Assembly (NCBI GenBank): GCA_934456435.1
Contig: CAKSHH010000002.1
Location: forward strand, 124,001 to 188,000
From: an uncultured Eubacteriales bacterium
GTDB taxonomy: Bacteria > Bacillota > Clostridia > Oscillospirales > Acutalibacteraceae
Direction: 5' to 3'
DNA length: 64,000 nucleotides
This document shows positions 48,944 to 58,527 of the stretch, piece by piece (the first letter of the stretch is position 1; every line of letters starts with the position of its first letter). The notes under the pieces are model-generated. The model had not been told where the DNA came from, made no database searches, and saw only the letters and a program-made list of their open reading frames with translations. Both the position numbers and the translations under genes were made by a program.

Positions 48944-50974
48944 TCATTCAACTCCTCGGTAAAGAAGTCCTCTTGTAAATTCACCGTGGGGCTTTTTGGT
49001 GCCCTTTATATAGTCGTGTATGATTTCCGCGGCTTTTTCGCGGCTTTCGTCGGTGAAATACAGAAGCGAGAAATCCATATTTCTGATTTCGCCGAGCCTG
49101 TCCGCCATATAGACGGGAACGCTGTTGAGAATCTCGCTGCATCCCGAACGGCAGTCGATCGGAAATTCAATTCCTTTTCGATCAATGAGCTTGCCTGTTC
49201 GCTTACATTCCGCACAGGTTTTGCCGTTTTTCTGAGGGCAGTTCCTTGTCAGCATGAGCGGAAGTCTGCCGTAGGCAAAAACGCCGCGCGGCGCATCTCC
49301 GCCGATTGCCTGCGCCTGAGCAAGCGTGAGTTCGGGAGAAAGGAGTATCCTGTGCACTCCCATGTCGGAGAGCGTCTGAACGGAGAGCGTATTGAAAACA
49401 TTTGAACCCAAGAACGCGTTGGCTTTGAGACCTGCTTTCTGAATAAGCGCAATGCCGTCGAGTGTTCCAGCCCACGCCTCCGTGATTCCGTATTCCTTTG
49501 CGGCTTTGAGCTTTTCAAGCACCCTTTCATCGGACGAGAAAATTCCTCGCGGAACCTCCACGCTGACGCGCAGGGATTTTTTGGCTTTTCTTTCCTCGCC
49601 GAGCGGGACGATGATCTGTTCAATATAGTCCCAGTTTTCGGGAATATTGTCAACGTCGGCAAAGCGGCAGATCAAACGTTTTTTTGCAGGAATATGGGGA
49701 ATGTTTTTAATGTATTCCGGCGTGAATTTTTTTGCCGCGGAATGAGTCTTGTCAAGCTCGTCTATGACTTCGCGGCGCAGTCGGTTTATTTCGGAAACGG
49801 GAATGAAAAGACCGTCGTCAAGCTCAATGTCAATTTCGCCGCAGACAAATCTCGTTCCGCCGACCTTTCTGAGCTGAGCCTCAACCGATTCGGACGTTGT
49901 CGCTTTGTTCATTGCCTCCTGCGGAGGGTCTCCCTCGGCAAAAGCATTTTTGGAATCCGCGCGAGCGGCGAGCGACATCGGTTCACCTCTGACGGCGGTA
50001 AATGCAAGGTCTATTTTTGTGTCCGCAACTTCCTTTTCATAAAGCTTTTCAAGCTTTTTCAGCACACCGGACGCCGCGGTAACGTCGTCCTTGCGGCGCG
50101 TTCCGAACATATCAATGCCGAGCTTGGCACGGTAGTAACCGTCCGTAAAGCCCGAACGGGAAAATACGGAACGCAGGTCATCTCTCAGGGTGTTGTCGGT
50201 TATTCCGTCCACGCTGTTGCGGCACGCCTTGACTGCGGCGGCAACATATTCTGGGCGCTTCATTCTGCCCTCGATTTTAAACGAGCAGACTCCCATTTCA
50301 GCCATTTCGCCGATGTAGTCAATGAGCGATAAATCCTTGAGACTCAGATCGTGTCCTGTTCCGTAAGGTGCGCCGAACGGCAGACGGCAGGGCTGAGCAC
50401 AGGCTCCTCGGTTTCCGCTTCGCGAGCCGAGAACCGCGCTGAAAAGACATTGACCTGAGACGCACATACAAAGCGCTCCGTGGACAAAACATTCAAGCTC
50501 AATGGGGGAGCTTTCGCAAAGCTTTCTGATCTCTTCCTTTGAAAGCTCACGGGGCAGAACGGCACGGGTAAAGCCGAGTCGCTTCAGCCTTTTTAATCCT
50601 GCTGCGGTCTGTACCGACATCTGTGTCGATGCGTGAAGCGGCATATCGGGAGCGGTTCGGTGAATAAGCTCGGCAAGTCCGAGATCCTGCACGATTATTG
50701 CATCGACTCCCGTTTCACAAGCAATTCGGACAGCGTCCTGAGCTTCTTCAAGTTCGCCGTCCGAAACAAGAGTATTCAGCGCAAGATGAACCTTTACCTT
50801 GTGTCTGTGACAATATTTGACAGCCTCTTTGAGCTGTTCAAAATCAAAATTTTCCGCATTGCGTCGGGCGTTCAGCTCCTTGACACCGAGATAAACGGCG
50901 TCGGCTCCGCTTCGCACGGCGGCAACAAGCGATTCATAAGATCCTGCCGGAGCAAGAATTTCGGGCTTTATCAT
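48944..50974 (-). CDS. Peptidase U32-family protein (RlhA-like)
   Basis: 676 aa. The N-terminal U32 domain starts PEILAPAGSYESLVAAVRSGADAVYLG and includes the full family signature ECFVHGALCMCVSGQC near residue 165, which carries Cys residues that bind an iron-sulfur cluster in characterised members. A central DUF3656-type region and a C-terminal second U32-like part follow. Long two-part U32 proteins such as RlhA hydroxylate 23S rRNA; others modify tRNA or act on collagen. The gene overlaps the zapA stop by four bases. Confidence 0.88.
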   Translation of the reverse strand: MIKPEILAPAGSYESLVAAVRSGADAVYLGVKELNARRNAENFDFEQLKEAVKYCHRHKVKVHLALNTLVSDGELEEAQDAVRIACETGVDAIIVQDLGLAELIHRTAPDMPLHASTQMSVQTAAGLKRLKRLGFTRAVLPRELSKEEIRKLCESSPIELECFVHGALCMCVSGQCLFSAVLGSRSGNRGACAQPCRLPFGAPYGTGHDLSLKDLSLIDYIGEMAEMGVCSFKIEGRMKRPEYVAAAVKACRNSVDGITDNTLRDDLRSVFSRSGFTDGYYRAKLGIDMFGTRRKDDVTAASGVLKKLEKLYEKEVADTKIDLAFTAVRGEPMSLAARADSKNAFAEGDPPQEAMNKATTSESVEAQLRKVGGTRFVCGEIDIELDDGLFIPVSEINRLRREVIDELDKTHSAAKKFTPEYIKNIPHIPAKKRLICRFADVDNIPENWDYIEQIIVPLGEERKAKKSLRVSVEVPRGIFSSDERVLEKLKAAKEYGITEAWAGTLDGIALIQKAGLKANAFLGSNVFNTLSVQTLSDMGVHRILLSPELTLAQAQAIGGDAPRGVFAYGRLPLMLTRNCPQKNGKTCAECKRTGKLIDRKGIEFPIDCRSGCSEILNSVPVYMADRLGEIRNMDFSLLYFTDESREKAAEIIHDYIKGTKKPHGEFTRGLLYRGVE

Positions 50975-51330
50975 AACATATCCTTTTCTTCGAGACTGCG
51001 GCGTATGCTTCTGAGGTCTTTGGTCATACGCTCTGCTTCGCGGCGAGCCATTTCAGCCTCTGTCTTTGCCTTTGCCGCATCTTCCATATACATCTGAATC
51101 TGTGATTTAAGGTAGTCGCTGGATTTTTCGGACTGCTTGAGTCTGTCGGCGTAATCAAGAGCGCAGAGAACCGCCGCCTGAACCTGTGACAGGCGCGGAT
51201 GATCGTGAACGAGACCGACTATTTCGTCGTCAAGATCCTCACCGAGATTTTTCATGTACGAGATGTCCTCGTCGGTGGTGATGTAGTAATCCAAACCTCC
51301 GATAGTAAGTCTGACTTTATTTTTTCCCAT
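50971..51330 (-). CDS. zapA: Cell division protein ZapA
   Basis: 119 aa. The N-terminal beta-hairpin (VRLTIGGLDYYITTDED) and helix (YMKNLGEDLDDEI) are followed by QAAVLCALDYADRL and a long coiled-coil C-terminus, typical of Gram-positive ZapA. It promotes FtsZ filament bundling at midcell. It is the first gene of a pair with the U32 protein; the ATGA overlap implies coupled translation. Confidence 0.88.
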   Translation of the reverse strand: MGKNKVRLTIGGLDYYITTDEDISYMKNLGEDLDDEIVGLVHDHPRLSQVQAAVLCALDYADRLKQSEKSSDYLKSQIQMYMEDAAKAKTEAEMARREAERMTKDLRSIRRSLEEKDML

Positions 51331-51553
51331 AACCGTACCTCCGCAGAATAATTGTGTATAATATTGCTAATATTAAAGTTATAAAATATTATACTATAAA
51401 TTTTATTGTGAATAAAGAGTTTTTTGCGATTTTTTTGTCGCCGGAAGCGCTTTTGCGGCGATTATTTAATGCTGTTGCCGGGCAAAACTCACGGTATTTT
51501 GTTTAAATTTCATATTTATTTTTATATTTTTGAAAAATAGGACAATTTTTCCG

Positions 51554-51582
51554 TTGAAATGCATAAAATACGGGTATATAAT
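51554..51582 (+). promoter_or_regulatory. glgP promoter P1
   Basis: TTGAAA-N17-TATAAT. Confidence 0.7.
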
Positions 51583-51608
51583 TCGTATAAGCAAGTCGAA
51601 ATAAGGTG

Positions 51609-51637
51609 TTGTAATTTTTTGAAAAGTGGTATAAAAT
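51609..51637 (+). promoter_or_regulatory. glgP promoter P2
   Basis: TTGTAA-N17-TAAAAT, 55 bp downstream of P1. Confidence 0.6.
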
Positions 51638-51672
51638 AAATTCAGAGAATAATTAGTTTACCGGAGGTTACT

Positions 51673-54081
51673 ATGAACTATAAACTTACCAAAAAGGAAG
51701 CCAAGGAGCTTATCGTAAATAAGCTTTCCCATTTCTACGGCGTTTCGCCGGAGGAGGCTACCTATGAGCACTACTATAAGGCAATTGCGCTCATACTGCG
51801 CGATATGATGATGCAGGGCAGAAAGGAGTTTCACAACGAGTCCAAGAAGTCGGATTCAAAGAAGATTTATTATCTTTGCATGGAGTTCCTCATGGGCCGA
51901 TCACTCAAGAACAACCTTTACAACCTGAATCTTACCAGGACGATGGAGTCCGCACTCAAGGATTTCGGTATCAAGCTCGACAAGCTTTATGACTGCGAGC
52001 CTGACGCGGGTCTTGGCAACGGCGGTCTCGGCAGATTGGCTGCCTGCTACCTTGACGGTCTTGCGACTCAAGGCTATTTTGCAAAGGGCTATTCAATTCT
52101 TTATGAATACGGAATTTTCAAGCAGAAGCTTGTTGACGGCTGGCAGACTGAGCTGCCCGATTTCTGGCTTCCGGGAGGAGAGGTTTGGCTTGTTCCGCGC
52201 GAGGAGGAGGCTGTTGACATCAACTTTGAGGGCTGGGTCGAGGAGAGCTGGGATAACCAGTATCACCACATTGAACAGCGCGACTGCAACACGGTAAAGG
52301 CAATTCCCTACGATATGTATGTTTCGGGCAAGGATGGCAAGGGTATAAGCGTTCTCCGTCTTTGGAGCGCAAAAGCACCCGGTCTTGATATGGATATGTT
52401 CAACCAGGGCGATTATATGCGCGCGATGGAGCAGAACGCAATGGCTGAGGTCATCAGTAAGGTGCTCTATCCCTCGGATAACCACCCGGAGGGCAAGAGC
52501 CTGCGTCTTCGTCAGCAGTATTTCCTTGTTTCCGCTTCCGTTCAGGACATCATCAACAACCACCTGAGAATTTACGGCACGGTCGAAAACCTTGCCGACA
52601 AAATAGCAATACACATCAATGACACTCACCCGACGCTTGCAATTCCTGAGCTTATGAGAATACTGCTCGACGACTGCGGCTACGGCTGGGATGAGGCGTG
52701 GAACATTGTCACCAACACCGTGGCTTACACCAACCACACAGTTATGGCGGAAGCCCTTGAGTGCTGGCCTGAGGATCTCTTCAAGCGACTTCTTCCGAGA
52801 ATTTATGAGATCACAAAGGAGATCGACAACCGTTTCCGCAGCTATGTCTGGAACTCAACGGGCGATGCGGATAAGGTTGAAAGAATGGCTATCGTTTCAA
52901 ACGGCGTTATCAGAATGGCAAATATGTCGGTTGCAGGTTCGCATTGCGTAAACGGCGTTTCCGCTCTTCATTCCGAGATACTCAAAGAGAGCGTTTTCAA
53001 GGATTTCTATTCTCTCACGCCCGATAAATTCACAAACGTTACAAACGGTATCGCTCACCGCCGCTGGCTTTGCCAGTCCAACCCGGAGCTGACAAAGCTC
53101 ATCACAGGTCTCATCGGCGACGGATTTGTTTATGACGGAAATGAGCTTGAAAAGCTCAGAGCTTATGCCGACGACGCAGAGGTTCTCAAAAAAATTGAAA
53201 CGATCAAGCTCCACAACAAGCAGAGACTTGCCGAGCTTGTGAAAAAGTCCAACGGCGTTGAGCTTGACCCCAACTCAATCTTTGATGTTCAAGTCAAGAG
53301 GCTGCACGAGTACAAGCGTCAGCACCTTAACGCTTTCCACATTCTTTCAAAGTATCTTGCAATTAAAGAGAATCCCGACGGAGACTTTACTCCGCACACC
53401 TATATTTTCGCCGCAAAAGCCGCTCCCGGTTACTTTATGGCGAAGAAGATTATCAGCTTTATCTGCGCCCTCGGCGATCTTATCAACAACGATCCCGATG
53501 TCAGAGGACGCCTGAAGGTTGTATACCTTGAGGACTACAACGTAACAATGGCTGAAAACCTTATGCCTGCCGCAGACATAAGTGAACAGATTTCGCTTTC
53601 GGGCACAGAGGCAAGCGGCACCGGCAATATGAAGCTGATGATTAACGGCGCAATCACACTCGGAACGATGGACGGCGCAAATGTTGAGATTCACGAGGCT
53701 GTCGGCAGCGACAACATTATCATTTTCGGTATGAGCACTCCCGAAGTTAATGAGCTCAAGAGAATCGGATACAACCCGATGAACTACTATCAGAACAATG
53801 CCGACATCAGAAAGGTCGTTGATTTTATCAACGGCGGCATCAACGGAAAGGTGTTCCCGGAAATCGGCGGTTCGATAACTCACCATGACCCGTATATGGT
53901 TCTTGCCGATTTTGCCGACTACAAGGCAGCTCAGGCAAAGGCGGAGCAGCTTTTCGCCGACAGGGACACATGGAACAGAATGTCTCTTATGAACATTGCA
54001 GGTGCAGGACGCTTTGCCTGCGACAGAGCAATCAACGAATACGCCCGCGATATATGGCACACAAAGCCGCTCAGAAAATAA
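51673..54081 (+). CDS. glgP: Glycogen/alpha-glucan phosphorylase
   Basis: 802 aa, full length. It releases glucose 1-phosphate from alpha-1,4-glucans using pyridoxal phosphate. The N-terminal DAGLGNGGLGRLAACYLDGLAT, the NDTHPTLAIPELMR segment, FDVQVKRLHEYKRQ and the PLP-lysine motif EASGTGNMKLMINGA (Lys near residue 653) are conserved. It implies storage or use of glycogen or starch. It has two tandem promoters and a terminator and stands alone, with no other glg genes nearby. Confidence 0.97.
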   Translation: MNYKLTKKEAKELIVNKLSHFYGVSPEEATYEHYYKAIALILRDMMMQGRKEFHNESKKSDSKKIYYLCMEFLMGRSLKNNLYNLNLTRTMESALKDFGIKLDKLYDCEPDAGLGNGGLGRLAACYLDGLATQGYFAKGYSILYEYGIFKQKLVDGWQTELPDFWLPGGEVWLVPREEEAVDINFEGWVEESWDNQYHHIEQRDCNTVKAIPYDMYVSGKDGKGISVLRLWSAKAPGLDMDMFNQGDYMRAMEQNAMAEVISKVLYPSDNHPEGKSLRLRQQYFLVSASVQDIINNHLRIYGTVENLADKIAIHINDTHPTLAIPELMRILLDDCGYGWDEAWNIVTNTVAYTNHTVMAEALECWPEDLFKRLLPRIYEITKEIDNRFRSYVWNSTGDADKVERMAIVSNGVIRMANMSVAGSHCVNGVSALHSEILKESVFKDFYSLTPDKFTNVTNGIAHRRWLCQSNPELTKLITGLIGDGFVYDGNELEKLRAYADDAEVLKKIETIKLHNKQRLAELVKKSNGVELDPNSIFDVQVKRLHEYKRQHLNAFHILSKYLAIKENPDGDFTPHTYIFAAKAAPGYFMAKKIISFICALGDLINNDPDVRGRLKVVYLEDYNVTMAENLMPAADISEQISLSGTEASGTGNMKLMINGAITLGTMDGANVEIHEAVGSDNIIIFGMSTPEVNELKRIGYNPMNYYQNNADIRKVVDFINGGINGKVFPEIGGSITHHDPYMVLADFADYKAAQAKAEQLFADRDTWNRMSLMNIAGAGRFACDRAINEYARDIWHTKPLRK

Positions 54082-54093
54082 TAGAGTAACAAT

Positions 54094-54136
54094 AAAACAG
54101 GCTGTGATAAAAATTCTTATCACAGCCTGTTTTTTA
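54094..54136. terminator. Terminator after glgP
   Basis: AAACAGGCTGTGATAA / TTATCACAGCCTGTTT stem followed by a T run. It is also T-rich on the other strand. Confidence 0.92.
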
Positions 54137-54171
54137 AAAGCAATACACCTCAATTGAAATGTATTGCTTTA
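54136..54171 (-). terminator. Terminator after aspS
   Basis: AAAGCAATACA / TGTATTGCTTT stem with T-rich sequence following on the minus strand. Confidence 0.7.
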
Positions 54172-54177
54172 ATTGTT

Positions 54178-55953
54178 TTATTTAAGCTTGATTCCCAATT
54201 CGTCAAGCTGGAGGTCGTCAACCTCTGCCGGACAGCCTGTCATCGGCTCGCTTGCGTTCTGAACCTTCGGGTAAGCAACGACGTCTCTCAGGCTTTCACA
54301 GCCGAGCATCTGCATTACGAGACGGTCAAGTCCGATGCCCATTCCGCCGTGCGGCGGTGCGCCGTATCTGAATGCGTCGAGCAGGTAGCCGAACTTTGCG
54401 TAAGCCTCCTCCTGAGTGAGGTTGAGGAGAGTGAATATTCTGCTCTGAAGCTCAGGGTTGGTGATTCTGATTGAACCCGATGAAAGTTCGATTCCGTTGA
54501 GTACAAGGTCATAAGCCTTTGCTCTGACCTTTGCCTTGTCTGTCTCAAGATATTCAAGGCACTCGTCCATCGGAGCGGTGAACGGGTGGTGCATTGCAAC
54601 CCATGTCTTGCTGTCCTCGTCCCAATCGAAGAACGGGAACTCCGTGATCCAAAGGAGATTGTACTGACCCTGAGGAATGATGTCAAGTCTCTTTGCAACC
54701 TCCTGACGGAGTGCGCCGAGAGCGTTGAAAACGATGGAGTTCTTAACGTCGCCGATGATGAGAACAACGTCGCCTGCCTCTGCGCCTGCCTTTTCGAGGA
54801 TGGCTTTAAGCTCGTCCTCCGTTATGAACTTGGCAAATGAGGACGAAACCGTGCCATCCTCGCCGAGCCTTGCCCATGCGAGACCCTTGGCACCGTTGCC
54901 CTTTACGGAATCGGTGAGCTTGTCAATCTCTTTTCTTGAAAGAGACTTGAAAGCGTTTTTGGCTGTGATTCCGCGAACGGAACCGCCGTCCTTTACCGCG
55001 TTGCTGAATACGCCGAAGCCGCAGTCCTTAACGATGTCGCTGAGGTCATAAAGCTCCATGCCGTAACGTGTGTCGGGCTTGTCGGAACCGAAGCGCTCCA
55101 TAGCCTCTTTATATGTAATTCTGGGGAGCGGAAGCTGAATGTCAACTCCGAGAGCCTCCTTGAATACACGCTTCATATAGCCCTCACCGATGTGAAGGAC
55201 GTCCTCCATATCGACGAATGACATTTCAAGGTCGATCTGTGTAAATTCGGGCTGACGGTCTGCACGGAGATCCTCGTCGCGGAAGCAGCGAGCGATCTGC
55301 ATATAGCGGTCAAATCCGGCAACCATGGAAAGCTGCTTATAAAGCTGAGGTGACTGGGGGAGAGCATAGAAAGAACCGTTGTGAATACGGCTCGGAACAA
55401 GGAAGTCACGGGCACCCTCCGGAGTGGAACGGATAAGAATCGGAGTTTCAATCTCAATGAAGCCGTTTTCATCAAAATAGTCGCGCGTAATTTTACAGAT
55501 CTTATGGCGCATGATTATGTTACGCTGAAGATCGGGACGACGAAGGTCGAGATAGCGGTACTTGAGCCTTGTAAGCTCGGAAGTCTGGCAGTCCTCAACG
55601 ATTTCAAACGGCGGAGTCTCGCTCTTACCGAGCACACGGAGATCCGTAACGTCGATTTCAATTTCTCCTGTAGGAATGTCCTTGTTCTTTGAGGAACGCT
55701 CCCTGACAGTACCCTTTGCCATGAGCACAAATTCGCTTCTGGCGGTAAAAGCCTTGTCAAATATTTCCTTGTCTGTGCTTTCGCCGAAAGCAAGCTGTAC
55801 GATTCCTGTCCTGTCACGCAGATCAATAAAGATGAGCGCGCCGAGGTCACGCTGACGCTGAACCCAGCCGGCAACGACAACCTCTCTGCCGACGTCGCCG
55901 ATTCTGAGATCGCCGCAATAGTCGGTTCGTTTCAAACCTGTCATAAAGTCCAT
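54178..55953 (-). CDS. aspS: Aspartate--tRNA ligase
   Basis: 591 aa, the bacterial-type class II enzyme. An N-terminal OB-fold anticodon-binding domain (about 10-105) carries VAGWVQRQRDLGALIFIDLRD. Motif 2 contains FRDEDLRADRQPEFTQID, a GAD insertion lies at about 300-410, and motif 3 is GIGLDRLVM near 540. It charges tRNA-Asp; the discriminating or non-discriminating type is not decided. The ATG overlaps the hisS stop (TAATG). Confidence 0.97.
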   Translation of the reverse strand: MDFMTGLKRTDYCGDLRIGDVGREVVVAGWVQRQRDLGALIFIDLRDRTGIVQLAFGESTDKEIFDKAFTARSEFVLMAKGTVRERSSKNKDIPTGEIEIDVTDLRVLGKSETPPFEIVEDCQTSELTRLKYRYLDLRRPDLQRNIIMRHKICKITRDYFDENGFIEIETPILIRSTPEGARDFLVPSRIHNGSFYALPQSPQLYKQLSMVAGFDRYMQIARCFRDEDLRADRQPEFTQIDLEMSFVDMEDVLHIGEGYMKRVFKEALGVDIQLPLPRITYKEAMERFGSDKPDTRYGMELYDLSDIVKDCGFGVFSNAVKDGGSVRGITAKNAFKSLSRKEIDKLTDSVKGNGAKGLAWARLGEDGTVSSSFAKFITEDELKAILEKAGAEAGDVVLIIGDVKNSIVFNALGALRQEVAKRLDIIPQGQYNLLWITEFPFFDWDEDSKTWVAMHHPFTAPMDECLEYLETDKAKVRAKAYDLVLNGIELSSGSIRITNPELQSRIFTLLNLTQEEAYAKFGYLLDAFRYGAPPHGGMGIGLDRLVMQMLGCESLRDVVAYPKVQNASEPMTGCPAEVDDLQLDELGIKLK

Positions 55954-57305
55954 TATATTAAGCCTCCTAATATTTTGCTCAAATCTATATTATCCATATC
56001 CTCTGCGGCAGTTCCCTGGAGCTTCATTGCTGCCGACTGGAGTGAATATTCCATAAAATCATCGGCAAATGAGTCAAGAGAAATTTCCTGAGTTTCGCCG
56101 CTTTCCATATTCTTTACCTTTGCAACACCGGCGGCAATATCGTCGTCGCCGATGATGGTGGTGAATCTTGCGCCGATTTTGTCGGCGTATTTCATTTGAG
56201 CCTTGACGGAACGGCCGACAACGTCGAACTGTGCGCTGATGCCGGACTGGCGAAGCTCAAGTGCAAGTGCCGCCGCCTTGGTGAGCGCCGCATCACCGAT
56301 ACTGCCGATATACATTTCGGGAACATCGGCGGCAGGAAGCTCAATTCCCTGCGCTTCCAAAAGAAGAAGTATTCTTTCAAGTCCAAGCGCAAAGCCGAGA
56401 GCAGGAACATGAGGTCCGCCGAGCTCTTCAACAAGACCGTCGTAACGTCCGCCCGCGCAGACAGCACTCTGAGCGCCGAGCGCATCGGTAACGAACTCAA
56501 ACACCGTGCGTGTGTAGTAATCAAGTCCGCGGACAATGTGCGGATTTACCGTATATGAAATACCCATTGCATCAAGGTATGATTTAACTTTTTCAAAGTG
56601 GTCGTGACACTCGTCGCAGAGATAGTCGAGAATTATCGGAGCTCCCTGACCGATATCGTGACAAATCGGACTTTTGCAGTCGAGGATTCTCATCGGGTTT
56701 CTGTCAAGTCTTTCAAGGCAGGTCTCGCAAAGCTCGTCCTTGTGTGACTCGAAATATGCTTTGAGTGCCTCTTGATATTTTTTGCGGCAGGTCGGACAGC
56801 CGATTGAATTTATTTCAAGGCTGATTCTGTCCACGCCGAGAAAACCGAAAAGCTCATTGCCGAGCGAAATGACCTCTGCGTCGGCGGCAGGAGAAGCGGT
56901 GCCGTAGCACTCAACGCCGAACTGGTGAAACTCGCGGAGTCTGCCTGCCTGCGGTTTTTCGTAACGGTAGCAGGAGGTGACGTAGCTGACCTTCTGCGGC
57001 ATGGGCTCGTTTTGGAGTCCGTGCTCAAGAAAGGCTCTTGCCGCGCCTGCCGTTCCCTCAGGTCTGAGGGTGATCGAGCGGCCGCCCTTGTCGTCAAACG
57101 TGTACATTTCTTTCTGAACAACGTCGGTCGTGTCACCAACCGAACGTGTGAAAAGCTCCGTGTGCTCAAAAACAGGCGTGCGGATTTCCTTGAATCCGAA
57201 ATCCTTGGCAATGCTGAGCATCGTGCTTTCGATAAACTGATTTTTGTGGCTCTGGGAGGGAAGGACGTCCTGCGTTCCCTTTATAGCCTTGGTAATAAGC
57301 GCCAT
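55953..57305 (-). CDS. hisS: Histidine--tRNA ligase
   Basis: 450 aa. Class II motifs include RPEGTAGAARAFLE, YRYEKPQAGRLREFHQFGVE and GLDYYTRTVFEF. A C-terminal anticodon-binding domain starts around 330. An insertion around residues 160-230 has several CxxC pairs (GCPTC, CETC, CDEC), a feature of some clostridial HisRS that may bind zinc. It is co-transcribed with aspS and follows a zinc-ribbon membrane protein gene by 17 bp. I see no T-box leader. Confidence 0.97.
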   Translation of the reverse strand: MALITKAIKGTQDVLPSQSHKNQFIESTMLSIAKDFGFKEIRTPVFEHTELFTRSVGDTTDVVQKEMYTFDDKGGRSITLRPEGTAGAARAFLEHGLQNEPMPQKVSYVTSCYRYEKPQAGRLREFHQFGVECYGTASPAADAEVISLGNELFGFLGVDRISLEINSIGCPTCRKKYQEALKAYFESHKDELCETCLERLDRNPMRILDCKSPICHDIGQGAPIILDYLCDECHDHFEKVKSYLDAMGISYTVNPHIVRGLDYYTRTVFEFVTDALGAQSAVCAGGRYDGLVEELGGPHVPALGFALGLERILLLLEAQGIELPAADVPEMYIGSIGDAALTKAAALALELRQSGISAQFDVVGRSVKAQMKYADKIGARFTTIIGDDDIAAGVAKVKNMESGETQEISLDSFADDFMEYSLQSAAMKLQGTAAEDMDNIDLSKILGGLI

Positions 57306-57322
57306 AGAAAAACTCCTGTATG

Positions 57323-57976
57323 TTATTTGAAAATTTCTTTCCTGTGATCCGTCATTAGTATGTGAAATGCCATATATTCCGGCACAAGGCTTTGTACCGC
57401 GATAATCGCAACCGCAAAGCTTTTAGCAACACCGGAAACGGCAAAGTATATGATAGTGAAGATGAATGCCGCAACGCCGAGCGACAGCGACAGCCACGAA
57501 AGAATTTTGGGCTTTTTTAAAACCTCTGCCGACCTGAGCAGCAGAATAACGTCCGTCAGAACTATTGCACAGATCGTGAAAATATAATAAACATTTGAAA
57601 GTCCGCCGTAATTAACGCTGACCTTGCCGAAAACAACGATAGCAAGCCAATTTGCAATAAAAGGCAGGGTCACGGCAGCCCCGATAATCTCCGAATATTT
57701 GACCTTAAGCCCATGGTAATTGCCGTAAATGAACGGCACCGAGACCATAAAGACGATAACGGAAATAATCATCGCTATCTCGGAATAGTAAGCGCATTTG
57801 AAAAAGAGACTGAAAAAGGTGAGTATAACAAACAGCGCACCGACCGTGAAAAATCCGACGGCAAGAGCAAGCTCCTGCGGATTTCTTTTCTTTTTGTGCT
57901 TGATCGGTTTGCCGCAATGCGGACATTTCAGAAAGTTGGGATTTGCAATTTCCTTTTTGCAGTTTTTACAGCGCAT
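57323..57976 (-). CDS. Zinc-ribbon membrane protein
   Basis: 217 aa. N-terminal CxxC pairs (CKNCKKEIANPNFLKCPHCG) form a zinc ribbon, followed by a basic stretch (KHKKKRN) and about six transmembrane helices. No function is known. It sits 17 bp upstream of hisS in the same direction, so it is probably part of that operon. It resembles the 8091 protein in layout but not clearly in sequence. Confidence 0.78.
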   Translation of the reverse strand: MRCKNCKKEIANPNFLKCPHCGKPIKHKKKRNPQELALAVGFFTVGALFVILTFFSLFFKCAYYSEIAMIISVIVFMVSVPFIYGNYHGLKVKYSEIIGAAVTLPFIANWLAIVVFGKVSVNYGGLSNVYYIFTICAIVLTDVILLLRSAEVLKKPKILSWLSLSLGVAAFIFTIIYFAVSGVAKSFAVAIIAVQSLVPEYMAFHILMTDHRKEIFK

Positions 57977-58074
57977 AAGCTTCCTCCGAGAATCCTGCTG
58001 AAGTTTAACAAACGGTTACGGGCGCGTCGGGACGCAGTTATCCCGTCCGCAAAACCGATTTGTTTTGCAGAAAA

Positions 58075-58479
58075 TCAATGTTTGGGATTGACGATGTCGC
58101 GCCAATCAAGGTCGCCTCTGTCAAGCGAATGGATGAGAGCCTCGGCGGTAGCGATATTTGTAGCCGCCGGAACGTTGTGAACGTCGCAGAGTCTCAGCAG
58201 GCTTGTGACGTTGGGCTCGTGCTCCTTGGGATCCAGCGGATCGCTGAACATGAGGAGCATATCTATCTCGTTGCAGGCGATGAGCGCACCGATCTGCTGG
58301 TCGCCGCCCTGAGAACCGCGGAGAAATGTTGTGATTTCAAGACCCGTAGCGTCGGCGACAAGCTTACCCGTTGTGCCGGTCGCAAACAGTCTGTGACGGC
58401 TGAGGATTCCGCAGTAAGCGATGCAGAACTGAGTCATGAGTTCTTTCTTTGCGTCGTGAGCGATAATAGCAATATTCAT
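58075..58479 (-). CDS. mgsA: Methylglyoxal synthase
   Basis: 134 aa, normal length. Conserved segments are IIAHDAKKELM, FATGTTGKLV, LRGSQGGDQQIGALI (with the catalytic Asp) and FSDPLDPKEHEPNVTSLLRLCDVHNVPAATN. It converts dihydroxyacetone phosphate to methylglyoxal plus phosphate, relieving sugar-phosphate stress. The usual FRDPL reads FSDPL. It is preceded and followed by gaps of about 50-100 bp. Confidence 0.95.
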   Translation of the reverse strand: MNIAIIAHDAKKELMTQFCIAYCGILSRHRLFATGTTGKLVADATGLEITTFLRGSQGGDQQIGALIACNEIDMLLMFSDPLDPKEHEPNVTSLLRLCDVHNVPAATNIATAEALIHSLDRGDLDWRDIVNPKH

Positions 58480-58527
58480 ATAGTACCTCCGTTTGAGTTT
58501 ATTTGAAAATCCTTTATAGATAATTGT

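Larger units (their letters stand above)
51331..51672. other. Divergent intergenic region zapA / glgP
   Basis: AT-rich. The zapA-proximal part has TATAAT-like sequence on the minus strand. The glgP-proximal part holds two tandem sigma-A promoters. No ORF or recognisable RNA is seen. Confidence 0.6.

Noticed and set aside
57306..58074. A T-box leader for hisS-aspS
   Set aside because: No T-box sequence or long structured leader lies before hisS or before the zinc-ribbon gene.
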